Below, in pieces: positions 50,214 to 58,278 of a stretch of 64,000 bases of DNA. The translations under genes and the position numbers were made by a program. How positions within the stretch are numbered: position 1 is the stretch's first letter; the number at the start of each line of letters is the position of its first letter. The DNA is taken from assembly GCF_000803315.1 (NCBI RefSeq), contig NZ_JRMH01000002.1:62001-126000 (forward strand), in the 5' to 3' direction. This DNA is from Pectobacterium actinidiae. Lineage in GTDB: Bacteria > Pseudomonadota > Gammaproteobacteria > Enterobacterales > Enterobacteriaceae. The notes below the pieces were generated by a model. The model saw only the letters and a program-made list of their open reading frames with translations. It had not been told where the DNA came from and did no database searches.

Positions 50214-51371
50214 TCATTTCAGCCACTGTGACGGAAAATAGTCGGGACGCTCCTGCGTGGACGCGCCCATGTAATCGCTGCACCACCGGTAGACTTCCTC
50301 AATGTATGGCACGCTAACCGCCAGATTCTCCGCAATCGTCACCAGCAGGCTTAGGCCGTAGGCGATATCCTCCTGAAACACCCGATGCTGCGTATCAAAC
50401 ACGTACCCGCCAGCATCATACTTTCGCAGCGGCAAACCGATGCCGTGGTAAGCCTGATTGGTGCGCAGCACGGAGAGCATCGTGTGGGCATCGGCAATCT
50501 GATCGCCATAAGCATCGATAATTTCCTGCTTGAGCGGCAGCACAGAATCCAGCCGCACGCCAAGCCGCGTTTCCAACGCCGCACACAGCCGCTGGTTCTC
50601 TTCGTCCATGCGCTCCAGATAATAGGCACCAAGCTCCGGGCAATCATTCCACCAGCAAAGCGGCTGCGATAACGGTCTGGCATGCCATTGACCGTAGGGG
50701 CCAATCAGGCCATAAATCACCGCACTGTGCATAATCGGGTTACCCGGCGTCAGCGTGATCTCCAGATAATCCGGCAATAGCACCACTGGCGCGGAATAGA
50801 GCCGTTGCAGCAGCACCATCAGCGCCTGCTGGCTCTCAGCCGTTTCGCGCCGATGCGTGGCAACATACAGCGTGGCCTTTTCGCCGCCCATTTTGATCGA
50901 CTGACCCAGCAGCAAATCAAACGCGATGTGCGCGACGTCCTTCATTCCCCAAATCACCGCATTTGGACGAGCAGCCAGCTCACGTTCGGCCAGCCAGTCA
51001 AAACCGCAAAAACCGGGGATCGCGCCAACGTAAACCGGCTTGTCGGCGGGCAGATGGGGGGCGATCCGCGCCAGAAGATCGGCGCGGAAATTGGCAGGAA
51101 CGGTAATAATCACGACATCCGCATCGCGGCAGGCTTCCGCCGGGTCGCAGGTCACACAGTCCGGCGTGGCAATCAGCGTCTCGCCATCCGGCAGCAGCGC
51201 GTGTAGCCGTTTACCGTGCTGCTGATAGGCTTCCGGCAAACGAGGATGGCTACCCAGTAACGTCACTTTGACGTCCGGCAGTTGTTTAAACAGCACTGTG
51301 GCGAGATGGCCGGTCTTGCCGGCCCCGCAAATCACCACGTTAAGCGGTTGCCCGCTCAGCGTTTCGGTCAT
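50214..51371 (-). CDS. Octopine/nopaline dehydrogenase-family protein, siderophore locus
   Basis: NAD(P)-dependent dehydrogenase of 385 residues from the ATG at 51371 (SD AAGGAG). The Rossmann start NVVICGAGKTGHLATVLF lies near 10-27. The C-terminal all-helical opine-dehydrogenase domain begins near 195 and carries TLTPGNPIMHSAVIYG near 206-221 with the histidine used for catalysis in octopine dehydrogenase. Opine dehydrogenases join or split an amino acid and a 2-oxo acid at a secondary amine. In staphyloferrin B synthesis SbnB (ornithine cyclodeaminase family) splits an opine-like intermediate made by SbnA. No SbnB-like gene is present here, and this gene starts 10 bp after the SbnA-like gene, so I infer it replaces SbnB. 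Confidence 0.87.
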   Translation of the reverse strand: MTETLSGQPLNVVICGAGKTGHLATVLFKQLPDVKVTLLGSHPRLPEAYQQHGKRLHALLPDGETLIATPDCVTCDPAEACRDADVVIITVPANFRADLLARIAPHLPADKPVYVGAIPGFCGFDWLAERELAARPNAVIWGMKDVAHIAFDLLLGQSIKMGGEKATLYVATHRRETAESQQALMVLLQRLYSAPVVLLPDYLEITLTPGNPIMHSAVIYGLIGPYGQWHARPLSQPLCWWNDCPELGAYYLERMDEENQRLCAALETRLGVRLDSVLPLKQEIIDAYGDQIADAHTMLSVLRTNQAYHGIGLPLRKYDAGGYVFDTQHRVFQEDIAYGLSLLVTIAENLAVSVPYIEEVYRWCSDYMGASTQERPDYFPSQWLK

Positions 51372-51381
51372 CCTTGACTCC

Positions 51382-52398
51382 TTAGCTTGCCTGCTCCAGA
51401 GAAATCGCGTTGCCGAGCCAGCGATCCAGATCGTGCCACACACCGCTATCTATCAGATTACGCGCCGCCAGCCACTCTTCGTTAAACACCGTGTGCAGGT
51501 ATTTTTCCCCGCCGTCGGCAATCGCCAGTACCACGTTGCCGCCGATACGATCCTGATAGATCAGTTCCAGCGCTTTATAGATCACCCCGCCCGTCGAACC
51601 GCCGACCAGCAAGCCGTAATGCCGTGCGATATAGCGTGCCGTTTCAAACGCCTGCGTATCCGACACCTGCTCACCACAGTCGATGCAGCTGTAATCCAGC
51701 ACCAGCCCCACGGTATCCCCCGCAGGCGTACCGGTGCCGGACTGATAATAAGGTTTGCCGGGGTGCCCAAAGACGATAGAGCCCACCGGTTCAACCGCAA
51801 TGGTCGTGATATCCGGGTTATGGACTTTCAGACCGTGTGAAATGCCGGTCATCGATCCGCCGGTGCCCACGCAGCCAACAAACGCGTCGATCTTGCCAAT
51901 CTGGCTGAACAGCTCGCGGACAAAATCGGCATAGCCGCCCGCATTCGCCGCGTTATCTGACTGGTTCATAAACACTGCGCCGGGTATTTCCTGCGCCAGC
52001 TGTGCTGCCATGCGCTGGCGTTCCACCACCGCCACTTCATCTTCGCCGTAGTCACCGGAAACATAGCGAATTTCCGCCCCGAGCGCGCGCATGATGGCAA
52101 TTTTGTCCTGTGCCGCATGATGATCGACCACGGCGATAAAGCGCAGACCGTATTCAATCGACGCCAGCGCCAGCCCGATGCCGGTATTCCCCGATGACGA
52201 CTCGACAATAGTACCGCCGGGACGAATTTTGCCTGACTTCAATCCAGCGACAATCATGTTTCGCGCCATGCGATCCTTCATGCTGCCGCCGGGATTGTTC
52301 TTCTCCACTTTTAAAAACAAACGCGCATCCCTGTAAGGGACAGGAATTTGTATAACGGGCGTATTACCAATCAAATCAGTTACTTTATTCAGGATCAT
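51382..52398 (-). CDS. SbnA-like PLP-dependent synthase (cysteine synthase family)
   Basis: Fold-II PLP enzyme of 338 residues from the ATG at 52398 (SD GGAG, 7 nt). The lysine Schiff base lies in NPGGSMKDRMA near 36-46, the substrate-carboxylate loop in ESSSGNTGIGLA near 66-77, and the phosphate-cup GCVGTGGSMTG near 174-184. The short linker and the C-terminal extension (about residues 295-338) match SbnA better than CysK. Known SbnA joins O-phospho-L-serine with L-glutamate to N-(1-amino-1-carboxy-2-ethyl)glutamate. A free-serine kinase-like gene, an opine dehydrogenase and an SbnH-like decarboxylase in the same operon support that role; ordinary cysteine synthesis is unlikely. Confidence 0.9.
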   Translation of the reverse strand: MILNKVTDLIGNTPVIQIPVPYRDARLFLKVEKNNPGGSMKDRMARNMIVAGLKSGKIRPGGTIVESSSGNTGIGLALASIEYGLRFIAVVDHHAAQDKIAIMRALGAEIRYVSGDYGEDEVAVVERQRMAAQLAQEIPGAVFMNQSDNAANAGGYADFVRELFSQIGKIDAFVGCVGTGGSMTGISHGLKVHNPDITTIAVEPVGSIVFGHPGKPYYQSGTGTPAGDTVGLVLDYSCIDCGEQVSDTQAFETARYIARHYGLLVGGSTGGVIYKALELIYQDRIGGNVVLAIADGGEKYLHTVFNEEWLAARNLIDSGVWHDLDRWLGNAISLEQAS

Positions 52399-52411
52399 GG
52401 TTCTGCTCCAT

Positions 52412-53815
52412 TCAGTTATCACTGGAAAAAATCAGCTCACCTTTCTTACCTTTGAACGCACACAGGCGCGCAGGCAGCGGATGCCGATGAAACGCGTTTT
52501 CCAGCAGGTCCATCTGGTATCCCGCCGTATTCGCGTAAATCAGTAAATCGCCAGGCTGCGGCACGGTTCGAAAATGAATCAATCGGTTCGTAATGACATC
52601 GTCGTCCAGACAGCTGTGTCCGGCGATCCAGGCTTTACCCGGCGTCGGACGCGTGTCTTTTTTGACGGAAAAAACATGCAGAGGATCAATCAAAAACTCA
52701 GAGTTAAACCAGGTTTCACACGCGCTGAAGCTGCTGCCTTCGACAAACACGACGTGGTTGCCATCTGGCTGGCGGCGCGTGCGCGTAACGCGAAACACGG
52801 TAATCGCACTTTGATCGGCCAGACTGCGTCCCGGCTCAATCGCCAGAATCAGGCCGTATTGCTTTAGTACGTCCGCGACACGGTTCTGCCCGATTGACGC
52901 AGACAGGAAGACGTCAAGATAGTCGGCAGCCGAGCGCTCACCTCCGTACGGATAAAACGAGGTCGGCACCTGACCGTGGCGATAGTCCGCTCCATTCTGC
53001 TTCGCGACATAATCCTGATAGCGTGAAGCCGAAAGATATTGAATCGGCAAGCCACCGCCGATATCAATAATAGCGGGCTGCAATCCCTTTGACCGCGCAC
53101 GATCCAGTAATGGCAACACCTCAGCCAGTGCGGCTACGCGAGTCTCGGGCTCATAGCCGCCCAGATGGAAATGGAAACCTTCCAGATGAAACGCATCCTG
53201 TCGGGTACTCAACGCCTCCAGACAGAGCGCGACCTCATCGGCCAGCATGCCAAACCGGCTGTTTTGTGCGAACGACGGACGATAGCGCAGCAGAACCCGC
53301 ACCGGCTCCGACACGCGCAGTAAATCCGCCAGCGCGAGCACCTCATCGAACTCTTCCGGCGAATCCAGCACGATAAGCGCGCGGTGATGAACCAGTTCCG
53401 TCAGGAACTCGCGCGTTTTGGCCGGTCCTGTGGCGCACAACCGCGCGCCGTCACTGCCTGCGCGCAGCGCATCTTTCAGTTCCTGTAAACTGGAAACATC
53501 CACCCCAACGCCCGCGTTAACTGCCGCCTGTACCAGCCCCGGTGATTTATTCACCTTCGCGCCGTAGTACAGGCGGCAGTCCACATCGTAACGCTGCAAC
53601 ACCGTTCGCAATGCCGCAATATTGTTGGCCACGGTGTGCGGCCAAACAATATTCAGCGGCGACCCATACTGCTCAACCAACCATGACAGCCTTTGCGGCG
53701 AGTTGAAAAGAAACTGCTCAATCTCACTATCCAAATAAGGTGTCAGTCTCTCAGGCCAGTGGGCCTGAGCAACAGGGAGGGAAGACACTGCGGCAAAGCT
53801 AAACAGGTTGCTCAT
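52412..53815 (-). CDS. Fold-III PLP decarboxylase (SbnH/LysA-like), siderophore locus
   Basis: Decarboxylase of 467 residues with alanine-racemase barrel and C-terminal beta domain. The PLP lysine lies in YYGAKVNKSP near 83-92; GGG of IDIGGGLP near 248-255 and EPGRS near 330 hold the phosphate; the active-site cysteine is in GHSCLDDD near 398-405. SbnH decarboxylates the citryl-diaminopropionate intermediate to the ethylenediamine derivative; rhizoferrin loci carry a relative that makes putrescine. Clustering with an SbnA-like gene favours the SbnH role, by inference. It starts 41 bp after the receptor gene, and the SbnA-like gene starts 13 bp after its stop. Confidence 0.9.
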   Translation of the reverse strand: MSNLFSFAAVSSLPVAQAHWPERLTPYLDSEIEQFLFNSPQRLSWLVEQYGSPLNIVWPHTVANNIAALRTVLQRYDVDCRLYYGAKVNKSPGLVQAAVNAGVGVDVSSLQELKDALRAGSDGARLCATGPAKTREFLTELVHHRALIVLDSPEEFDEVLALADLLRVSEPVRVLLRYRPSFAQNSRFGMLADEVALCLEALSTRQDAFHLEGFHFHLGGYEPETRVAALAEVLPLLDRARSKGLQPAIIDIGGGLPIQYLSASRYQDYVAKQNGADYRHGQVPTSFYPYGGERSAADYLDVFLSASIGQNRVADVLKQYGLILAIEPGRSLADQSAITVFRVTRTRRQPDGNHVVFVEGSSFSACETWFNSEFLIDPLHVFSVKKDTRPTPGKAWIAGHSCLDDDVITNRLIHFRTVPQPGDLLIYANTAGYQMDLLENAFHRHPLPARLCAFKGKKGELIFSSDN

Positions 53816-53856
53816 CGCTATTTCCTTAACGTTCGGTTCCTGAAAAACGCCTATCC

Positions 53857-56043
53857 TTAGAAATCAACCGCGACGGACAGCATCAGCGTCCGCGGCGTTC
53901 CTTGCGATACCGTGCTGAACGACGTCACGCCAGACCAGTAGTTGCGGTCAAAGGCGTTAAGCACATCGGCACGGAACGTGGTAGGCGTGTTAGAGATTTT
54001 CGTCTTGTAACGTGCGCCAAAATCAACGGTGGTCCAGGAAGGAATAGATTGGGTATTGATGGTATTGACGTTCTGCTTCCCGTTATGGGTGACGTTGGCG
54101 TTGAGCGTCAGATCGCGCAGGAACGGCAGGTCATATTCCACCCCGGCGTTAGCCTGAAAACGCGACGTACCCGGCGCGCGTTTGCCCTGTGCTCCCGGCG
54201 TCACGCTTTTGGTCAGCTCGGCATCCAGCAGCATCACGCCACCGGTCAGACGCAGATCTTCCAGCGGTGAACCGACCACATCCAGCTCGATACCCCGATT
54301 GCGTTGTTCGTTGGCTTCAACAAACGTACCATCAACCAGTGCACCGCTCGGCTTGGTGATCTGGAAAACGCTCAGCGTGGAGATCGTCCCCAGCGCGTCC
54401 ACTTTCACCCCGGCTTCGTACTGCTTGCTCTTATACGGCGACAGCACCTGGCCTGCATTGCTCGCATTCGCAGGTGCAATATCCCCTTTGCTCAGCCCCT
54501 CGATGTAGTTGGCGTAGAGTGAGACGTGCTGCCAGGGTTTAACCACGACACCTACCATCGGCGTTATCGCATTTTTGTCGTAGGACGATGATGGCGCACT
54601 ACTGCCGGGAACAAAGTTATCCGACTTGATCTGCTGATAACGCAATCCGCCCGTCACTTGCAGCGTATCGTTCCAGAAGCCGAGCGTATCCGCCAATGCG
54701 ATACCCGATAGCGCGGTGGAAGAGCGTTTATACACACTTGGTGGCGCATCGACATTCTGCGCAGGTGAAGAAACCGGATTGTAAATATTCGAGCTAATGG
54801 CTGTTCCGTTGCCGATACCGGTCGCCTGACGATCGCGATAGTAGCTGGTCTGGGCAGACAGCTTGTGCGTCACCGAGCCCGTTTCCACATCCGCGCGAAC
54901 ACCGGTCGCCAGCGTGTAGCGGCTGGTAGTAAAGCGATAATTGCCCACAGCGGAACTCACATCGCCATTATTATTCGTGACCTGCGGCACCTGCTCAGAC
55001 AAACGGCTTACGTGTGCGCTGGAACCGCCCAAATCGGTAAACCAGGTGACGTTATCCGCCAAATCGTATTCGGTATGCAGCAGCACCGACTGATCTTTGG
55101 AGTGCCAGAATCCCCACGGCTGGGAAATATTGGTGTTGCCATCCGGCGCATCGGGCACGGTCACCCCCGCCGCAAACAAATAGGGACGAGACGGCGCACG
55201 GGTTTTCAGGTGCTGGGTAATGAGATCCAGCGTGGCGCGAAAGCGTTCTGAAGAGAAATCCAGCCCGAGTGCGCCGACCTGGGTACGCTTGTCGCTGCCA
55301 TCCCATACCGTGTCGCCGTAGCCGTAATTGCCGTTAAAACGCACGCCGAGCAGATTATTATTGTCCAGCGCATAGACGCGAGAGATATCCGCATGCTGCG
55401 TGAGTTGGGAATCAGACTGCCAACTGGTGGTAAGACGGGTCAGATTGCCTGCGGTAGTCGGACGTTTGGTGACGGCATTAATCACGCCACCCACGCTGCT
55501 GTTAGGCGACAGCCCATATAACAGCGCCGATGGCCCTTTTAGCACTTCCACGCGCTCGATGTAGTCGGTCATCAGTTGATAGTTAGGCGCGACACCATAG
55601 ACACCGTTCATGGCGATGTCACTCAGGTTTCCTTCGTTGAGTGGAAAACCTCGGATGTAGTAGGAATCCAGCAGACCGCCCTGAGAACTACTGACCCGCA
55701 CCGAGGCGTCATGCGCAACCACCTGCCCCAGCGTCTGAGCCTGTTTATTTTCAATAAACGATGAGGTCATGTTGCTGACGTTAAACGGCGTATCCATAAC
55801 GTCCTTTTTGCCCAGCAGCCCGGTATTGGACGACCGCGCCGACATGCCGCCCGCGACCAGCCCCTGCACGGCTTCCGCATCTTTGGCTTCCACCACGATA
55901 GTGGAATCATCGCGCTCGCCCGTTGCAGCCTGCGCGGGTATCGCGATGCCGCCTAGCACAGCCGTTACAGCGACGGCCAACGCGGAGGGAATAGGAAAAC
56001 GGGTCTTCCCAGTAGGTGGAGTGAAGTTCTTCCTGGCGTTCAT
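53857..56043 (-). CDS. TonB-dependent siderophore receptor
   Basis: Outer-membrane receptor of 728 residues from the ATG at 56043 (a TTG at 56064 would add seven). The signal peptide is long (about 40 residues, cut near AQA). A TonB-box-like STIVVEA follows at once, then the plug domain (about 60-200, with SYYIRGFPL and VEVLKGPSALLYG) and a 22-strand barrel ending in LMLSVAVDF with the terminal phenylalanine expected for barrel assembly. Length and plug sequence match ferric-siderophore receptors of the FhuA/FoxA group. Its message follows a terminator-like hairpin after the synthetase gene, so receptor levels may be set separately. Confidence 0.94.
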   Translation of the reverse strand: MNARKNFTPPTGKTRFPIPSALAVAVTAVLGGIAIPAQAATGERDDSTIVVEAKDAEAVQGLVAGGMSARSSNTGLLGKKDVMDTPFNVSNMTSSFIENKQAQTLGQVVAHDASVRVSSSQGGLLDSYYIRGFPLNEGNLSDIAMNGVYGVAPNYQLMTDYIERVEVLKGPSALLYGLSPNSSVGGVINAVTKRPTTAGNLTRLTTSWQSDSQLTQHADISRVYALDNNNLLGVRFNGNYGYGDTVWDGSDKRTQVGALGLDFSSERFRATLDLITQHLKTRAPSRPYLFAAGVTVPDAPDGNTNISQPWGFWHSKDQSVLLHTEYDLADNVTWFTDLGGSSAHVSRLSEQVPQVTNNNGDVSSAVGNYRFTTSRYTLATGVRADVETGSVTHKLSAQTSYYRDRQATGIGNGTAISSNIYNPVSSPAQNVDAPPSVYKRSSTALSGIALADTLGFWNDTLQVTGGLRYQQIKSDNFVPGSSAPSSSYDKNAITPMVGVVVKPWQHVSLYANYIEGLSKGDIAPANASNAGQVLSPYKSKQYEAGVKVDALGTISTLSVFQITKPSGALVDGTFVEANEQRNRGIELDVVGSPLEDLRLTGGVMLLDAELTKSVTPGAQGKRAPGTSRFQANAGVEYDLPFLRDLTLNANVTHNGKQNVNTINTQSIPSWTTVDFGARYKTKISNTPTTFRADVLNAFDRNYWSGVTSFSTVSQGTPRTLMLSVAVDF

Positions 56044-56074
56044 CAACAAAGTTATCCATCTCAAAATGAGGAGT

Positions 56075-56117
56075 AAAAAAGATGCTCCCGTTTTTCGGCC
56101 TGTCAGGCAGGAGCATC
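56075..56117 (-). terminator. Internal terminator/attenuator between siderophore synthetase and receptor genes
   Basis: On the minus strand GATGCTCC (56117-56110) pairs with GGAGCATC (56088-56081), encloses a smaller GCCTG-A-CAGGC hairpin, and is followed immediately by six T (56080-56075). It begins 9 bp after the synthetase stop. Confidence 0.75.
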
Positions 56118-56125
56118 GCCATACA

Positions 56126-58027
56126 TCACGGCTCGACGCGAGTTTCCTCCCCTTCCGTAACGAAGGGATTGCTCAGGCCGTGCTGAATTCGGTAGTCGCG
56201 ATATTCCTGGATATGCATTCGCAGCAGCGAACGCGTATACCAGGGCTGGGTCAGAAACATGTCGCGTTCGGTCTGCCACAGCTCGCCATCAACGCGCGGC
56301 TTCACCGCATCAAACGCCGCGGCGGTTTCTTCTTTCATCACCTGCCACAGCCGGGCATCGGCAAAGCCGTATTCCGCACTCAGCGCCAGCGCCAGTTCGT
56401 GTAGGTGACTGACAAAACAGGCATCGACGACAAACATCCGCACCGGTTCGATGTCGTCTTCAAATACCGTTGGCAGAATGCCGGGCCAGACGTAGGGTTG
56501 CAGATGATGACCACGCTGGCGCAGCAGCGGCGCGTAGGTGCGTCCGTCGCCGAAATCGCGGATTAACAGCCCCTGCGCGACACCTTCGGGAGAAAAGAGG
56601 ATCTGGCTGTTCTGCTGATGCGCTTCCAACCCGATGCCGTACAGCAGATAGATAGCGATGACTGGCCGGGTAATCGCGCGAACGTATTGACGGAACCACG
56701 CTTCAACGCCAAGCCCAGACAGCGTCACGAGCTCGGTAAACAGCGGCTGGTCGCGGTGAGGCAGCGCTGTAAACAGCGTGGCGACGGTCACGGGCAGCGC
56801 GCCGTCGGTTCGTTCATAAACGCGGGCATCGCGGAAGACGACAGAAAGATGCTTACCCGGTGCATCATCCTGATGAATCGCGTGCTTGTAGTGGAACGCG
56901 GCCTCTTCGCGGAAAAATTCCAGCCGCTGCTCAAACCCGCCTTCCTGTGCCAGAATCGCGTCGATAATGGTGCTGATACGCGGCCCCATCTGGATGGATT
57001 TCGCCTGCAAGCTACGCATTTCGCTGGTCATCCAGATAGCGACAGGCAGTTTGATGAAGGGAGAAGCGGGCGGTTCAACAGGTAAGACGGTACGGAATGA
57101 CATCCCCGGCAGCGTAATGAGATCCGGGCCGTCGGTGAGTAAAATCCCTTCGGCGATCTCATCCGCGTAGTGGGATTTCACCCAGTTTTCCAGATGCCAG
57201 CTATGGATGGGCAGCGGGAGCCACTGCGTTTCATCCAGCCCTTGCTGATTCAGGCGCTGCTTCCAATCCTGCCAGAGTGCAGGAAATGCCTGAGCAAACC
57301 ACGAATGAAAATCATCGACGTGCGGCATGCATTCCACATACGCCATATCGCGGCGCAGTGCGGTAATACGCAACGGCACGCGGGCATTGAATTCGGGTGA
57401 CAGTTGCTGGACATCCTCATCACTCAGGCCAGGGCGGGATTTCCAGGTTGGGTAGTAGGGGTGGCCTTCCAGCGATCCCCACTGATCGAGGAACATGGCG
57501 GCATCGCGAGTACTTAACTGCCGGCGCAACCATTGCGTGAAATATTCCTGCCCGTCCCGCTGCATGGCATCAGCCACCTCAGCACGCCATTGGCACCGAT
57601 AGCGCCGGGCATTGGTATCATTACGAATACTGTTACCAACATCTTTTTTCAGGCCGCTGATACCGCTCTCTTCAGGGCGAAAATCAAAATTATCCCGAAG
57701 TAAATCAATTAATCGATCGTGGTTGGTGACGGGAAAAGACGTGCCATCTGAATTAATGTGATAAATATTTCCATTATTAATATAAGTGTTTGCCGGTGAT
57801 GGGGAAATATCATCAAATTTCAATATACCTTTGCCACCTTGCAAATTTAGTGTTGCTCCTTTGGAATTACCCGCAATAAATGTCAGGTCATCCCTATTCA
57901 AAATTCCCTCTGCAAAAAAACAGCGAATCAATCGCCTTAACGCATTTTTATTTGAATAATCAGAAAGAAAATCATCTACATCCTGATGTATATCCCTGTG
58001 TTTAACATCGTCAGCCTTGATATTCAT
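56126..58027 (-). CDS. NIS siderophore synthetase (IucA/IucC family)
   Basis: ATP-dependent ligase that couples a carboxylate, usually of citrate, to an amine; the core enzyme of NRPS-independent siderophores. From the ATG at 58027 (SD GAGGAG) it has 633 residues. The N-terminal IucA/IucC domain includes LEGHPYYPTWKSRPG near 186-200, corresponding to the nucleotide-binding motif that more often reads GHPxHP-x-x-K. The C-terminal FhuF-like domain includes GLEAHQQNSQILF near 460-472 and LIRDFGDGRTY. It is the only synthetase in the locus and the first gene of the leftward operon. The first 130 codons are strikingly AT-rich compared with the rest. Substrates are inferred from neighbours: citrate and L-2,3-diaminopropionate or its derivative. 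Confidence 0.93.
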   Translation of the reverse strand: MNIKADDVKHRDIHQDVDDFLSDYSNKNALRRLIRCFFAEGILNRDDLTFIAGNSKGATLNLQGGKGILKFDDISPSPANTYINNGNIYHINSDGTSFPVTNHDRLIDLLRDNFDFRPEESGISGLKKDVGNSIRNDTNARRYRCQWRAEVADAMQRDGQEYFTQWLRRQLSTRDAAMFLDQWGSLEGHPYYPTWKSRPGLSDEDVQQLSPEFNARVPLRITALRRDMAYVECMPHVDDFHSWFAQAFPALWQDWKQRLNQQGLDETQWLPLPIHSWHLENWVKSHYADEIAEGILLTDGPDLITLPGMSFRTVLPVEPPASPFIKLPVAIWMTSEMRSLQAKSIQMGPRISTIIDAILAQEGGFEQRLEFFREEAAFHYKHAIHQDDAPGKHLSVVFRDARVYERTDGALPVTVATLFTALPHRDQPLFTELVTLSGLGVEAWFRQYVRAITRPVIAIYLLYGIGLEAHQQNSQILFSPEGVAQGLLIRDFGDGRTYAPLLRQRGHHLQPYVWPGILPTVFEDDIEPVRMFVVDACFVSHLHELALALSAEYGFADARLWQVMKEETAAAFDAVKPRVDGELWQTERDMFLTQPWYTRSLLRMHIQEYRDYRIQHGLSNPFVTEGEETRVEP

Positions 58028-58095
58028 AACCACTCCTCATACCGATAAAACAAGTAAAAACCAATTGCAGTAACGTATAAAAGAATGTCATTAAG

Positions 58096-58118
58096 TCTCG
58101 GGTTAACACGTCCCGAGA
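58096..58118 (-). other. Hairpin in the leader of the siderophore synthetase gene
   Basis: TCTCGGG (58096-58102) pairs with CCCGAGA (58112-58118). It lies 70-90 bp upstream of the synthetase start on the minus strand, in the presumed 5-prime leader. The T tail is poor on that strand, so an attenuator is possible but unproven. Confidence 0.35.
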
Positions 58119-58188
58119 TTTAATAAAAATGTCGTGATAGATAGATTGAAAAATAATGAACGGAAAGCTAGCATACTAACCACGCCAA

Positions 58189-58203
58189 TGTAAATAGGTA
58201 TCA
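58189..58203. promoter_or_regulatory. Candidate Fur site in the divergent siderophore promoter
   Basis: TGTAAAT-A-GGTATCA fits the 7-1-7 Fur heptamer model (TGATAAT-A-ATTATCA) at 10 of 14 positions and lies in the 250-bp gap between the synthetase and CitE-like genes. It could repress both directions when iron is plentiful. Judged by eye. Confidence 0.5.
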
Positions 58204-58278
58204 TTCTTACTCGCAATCAATCAATTGCATTTTAATAAAGTTTCATTTAATCAATGAATTAACAGAAGGAGAGCAGCA

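Noticed and set aside
50214..51371. Staphylopine/pseudopaline-type dehydrogenase (CntM family)
   Set aside because: The sequence shows octopine/nopaline dehydrogenase domain features, and there is no CntL-type nicotianamine synthase-like gene in the locus.
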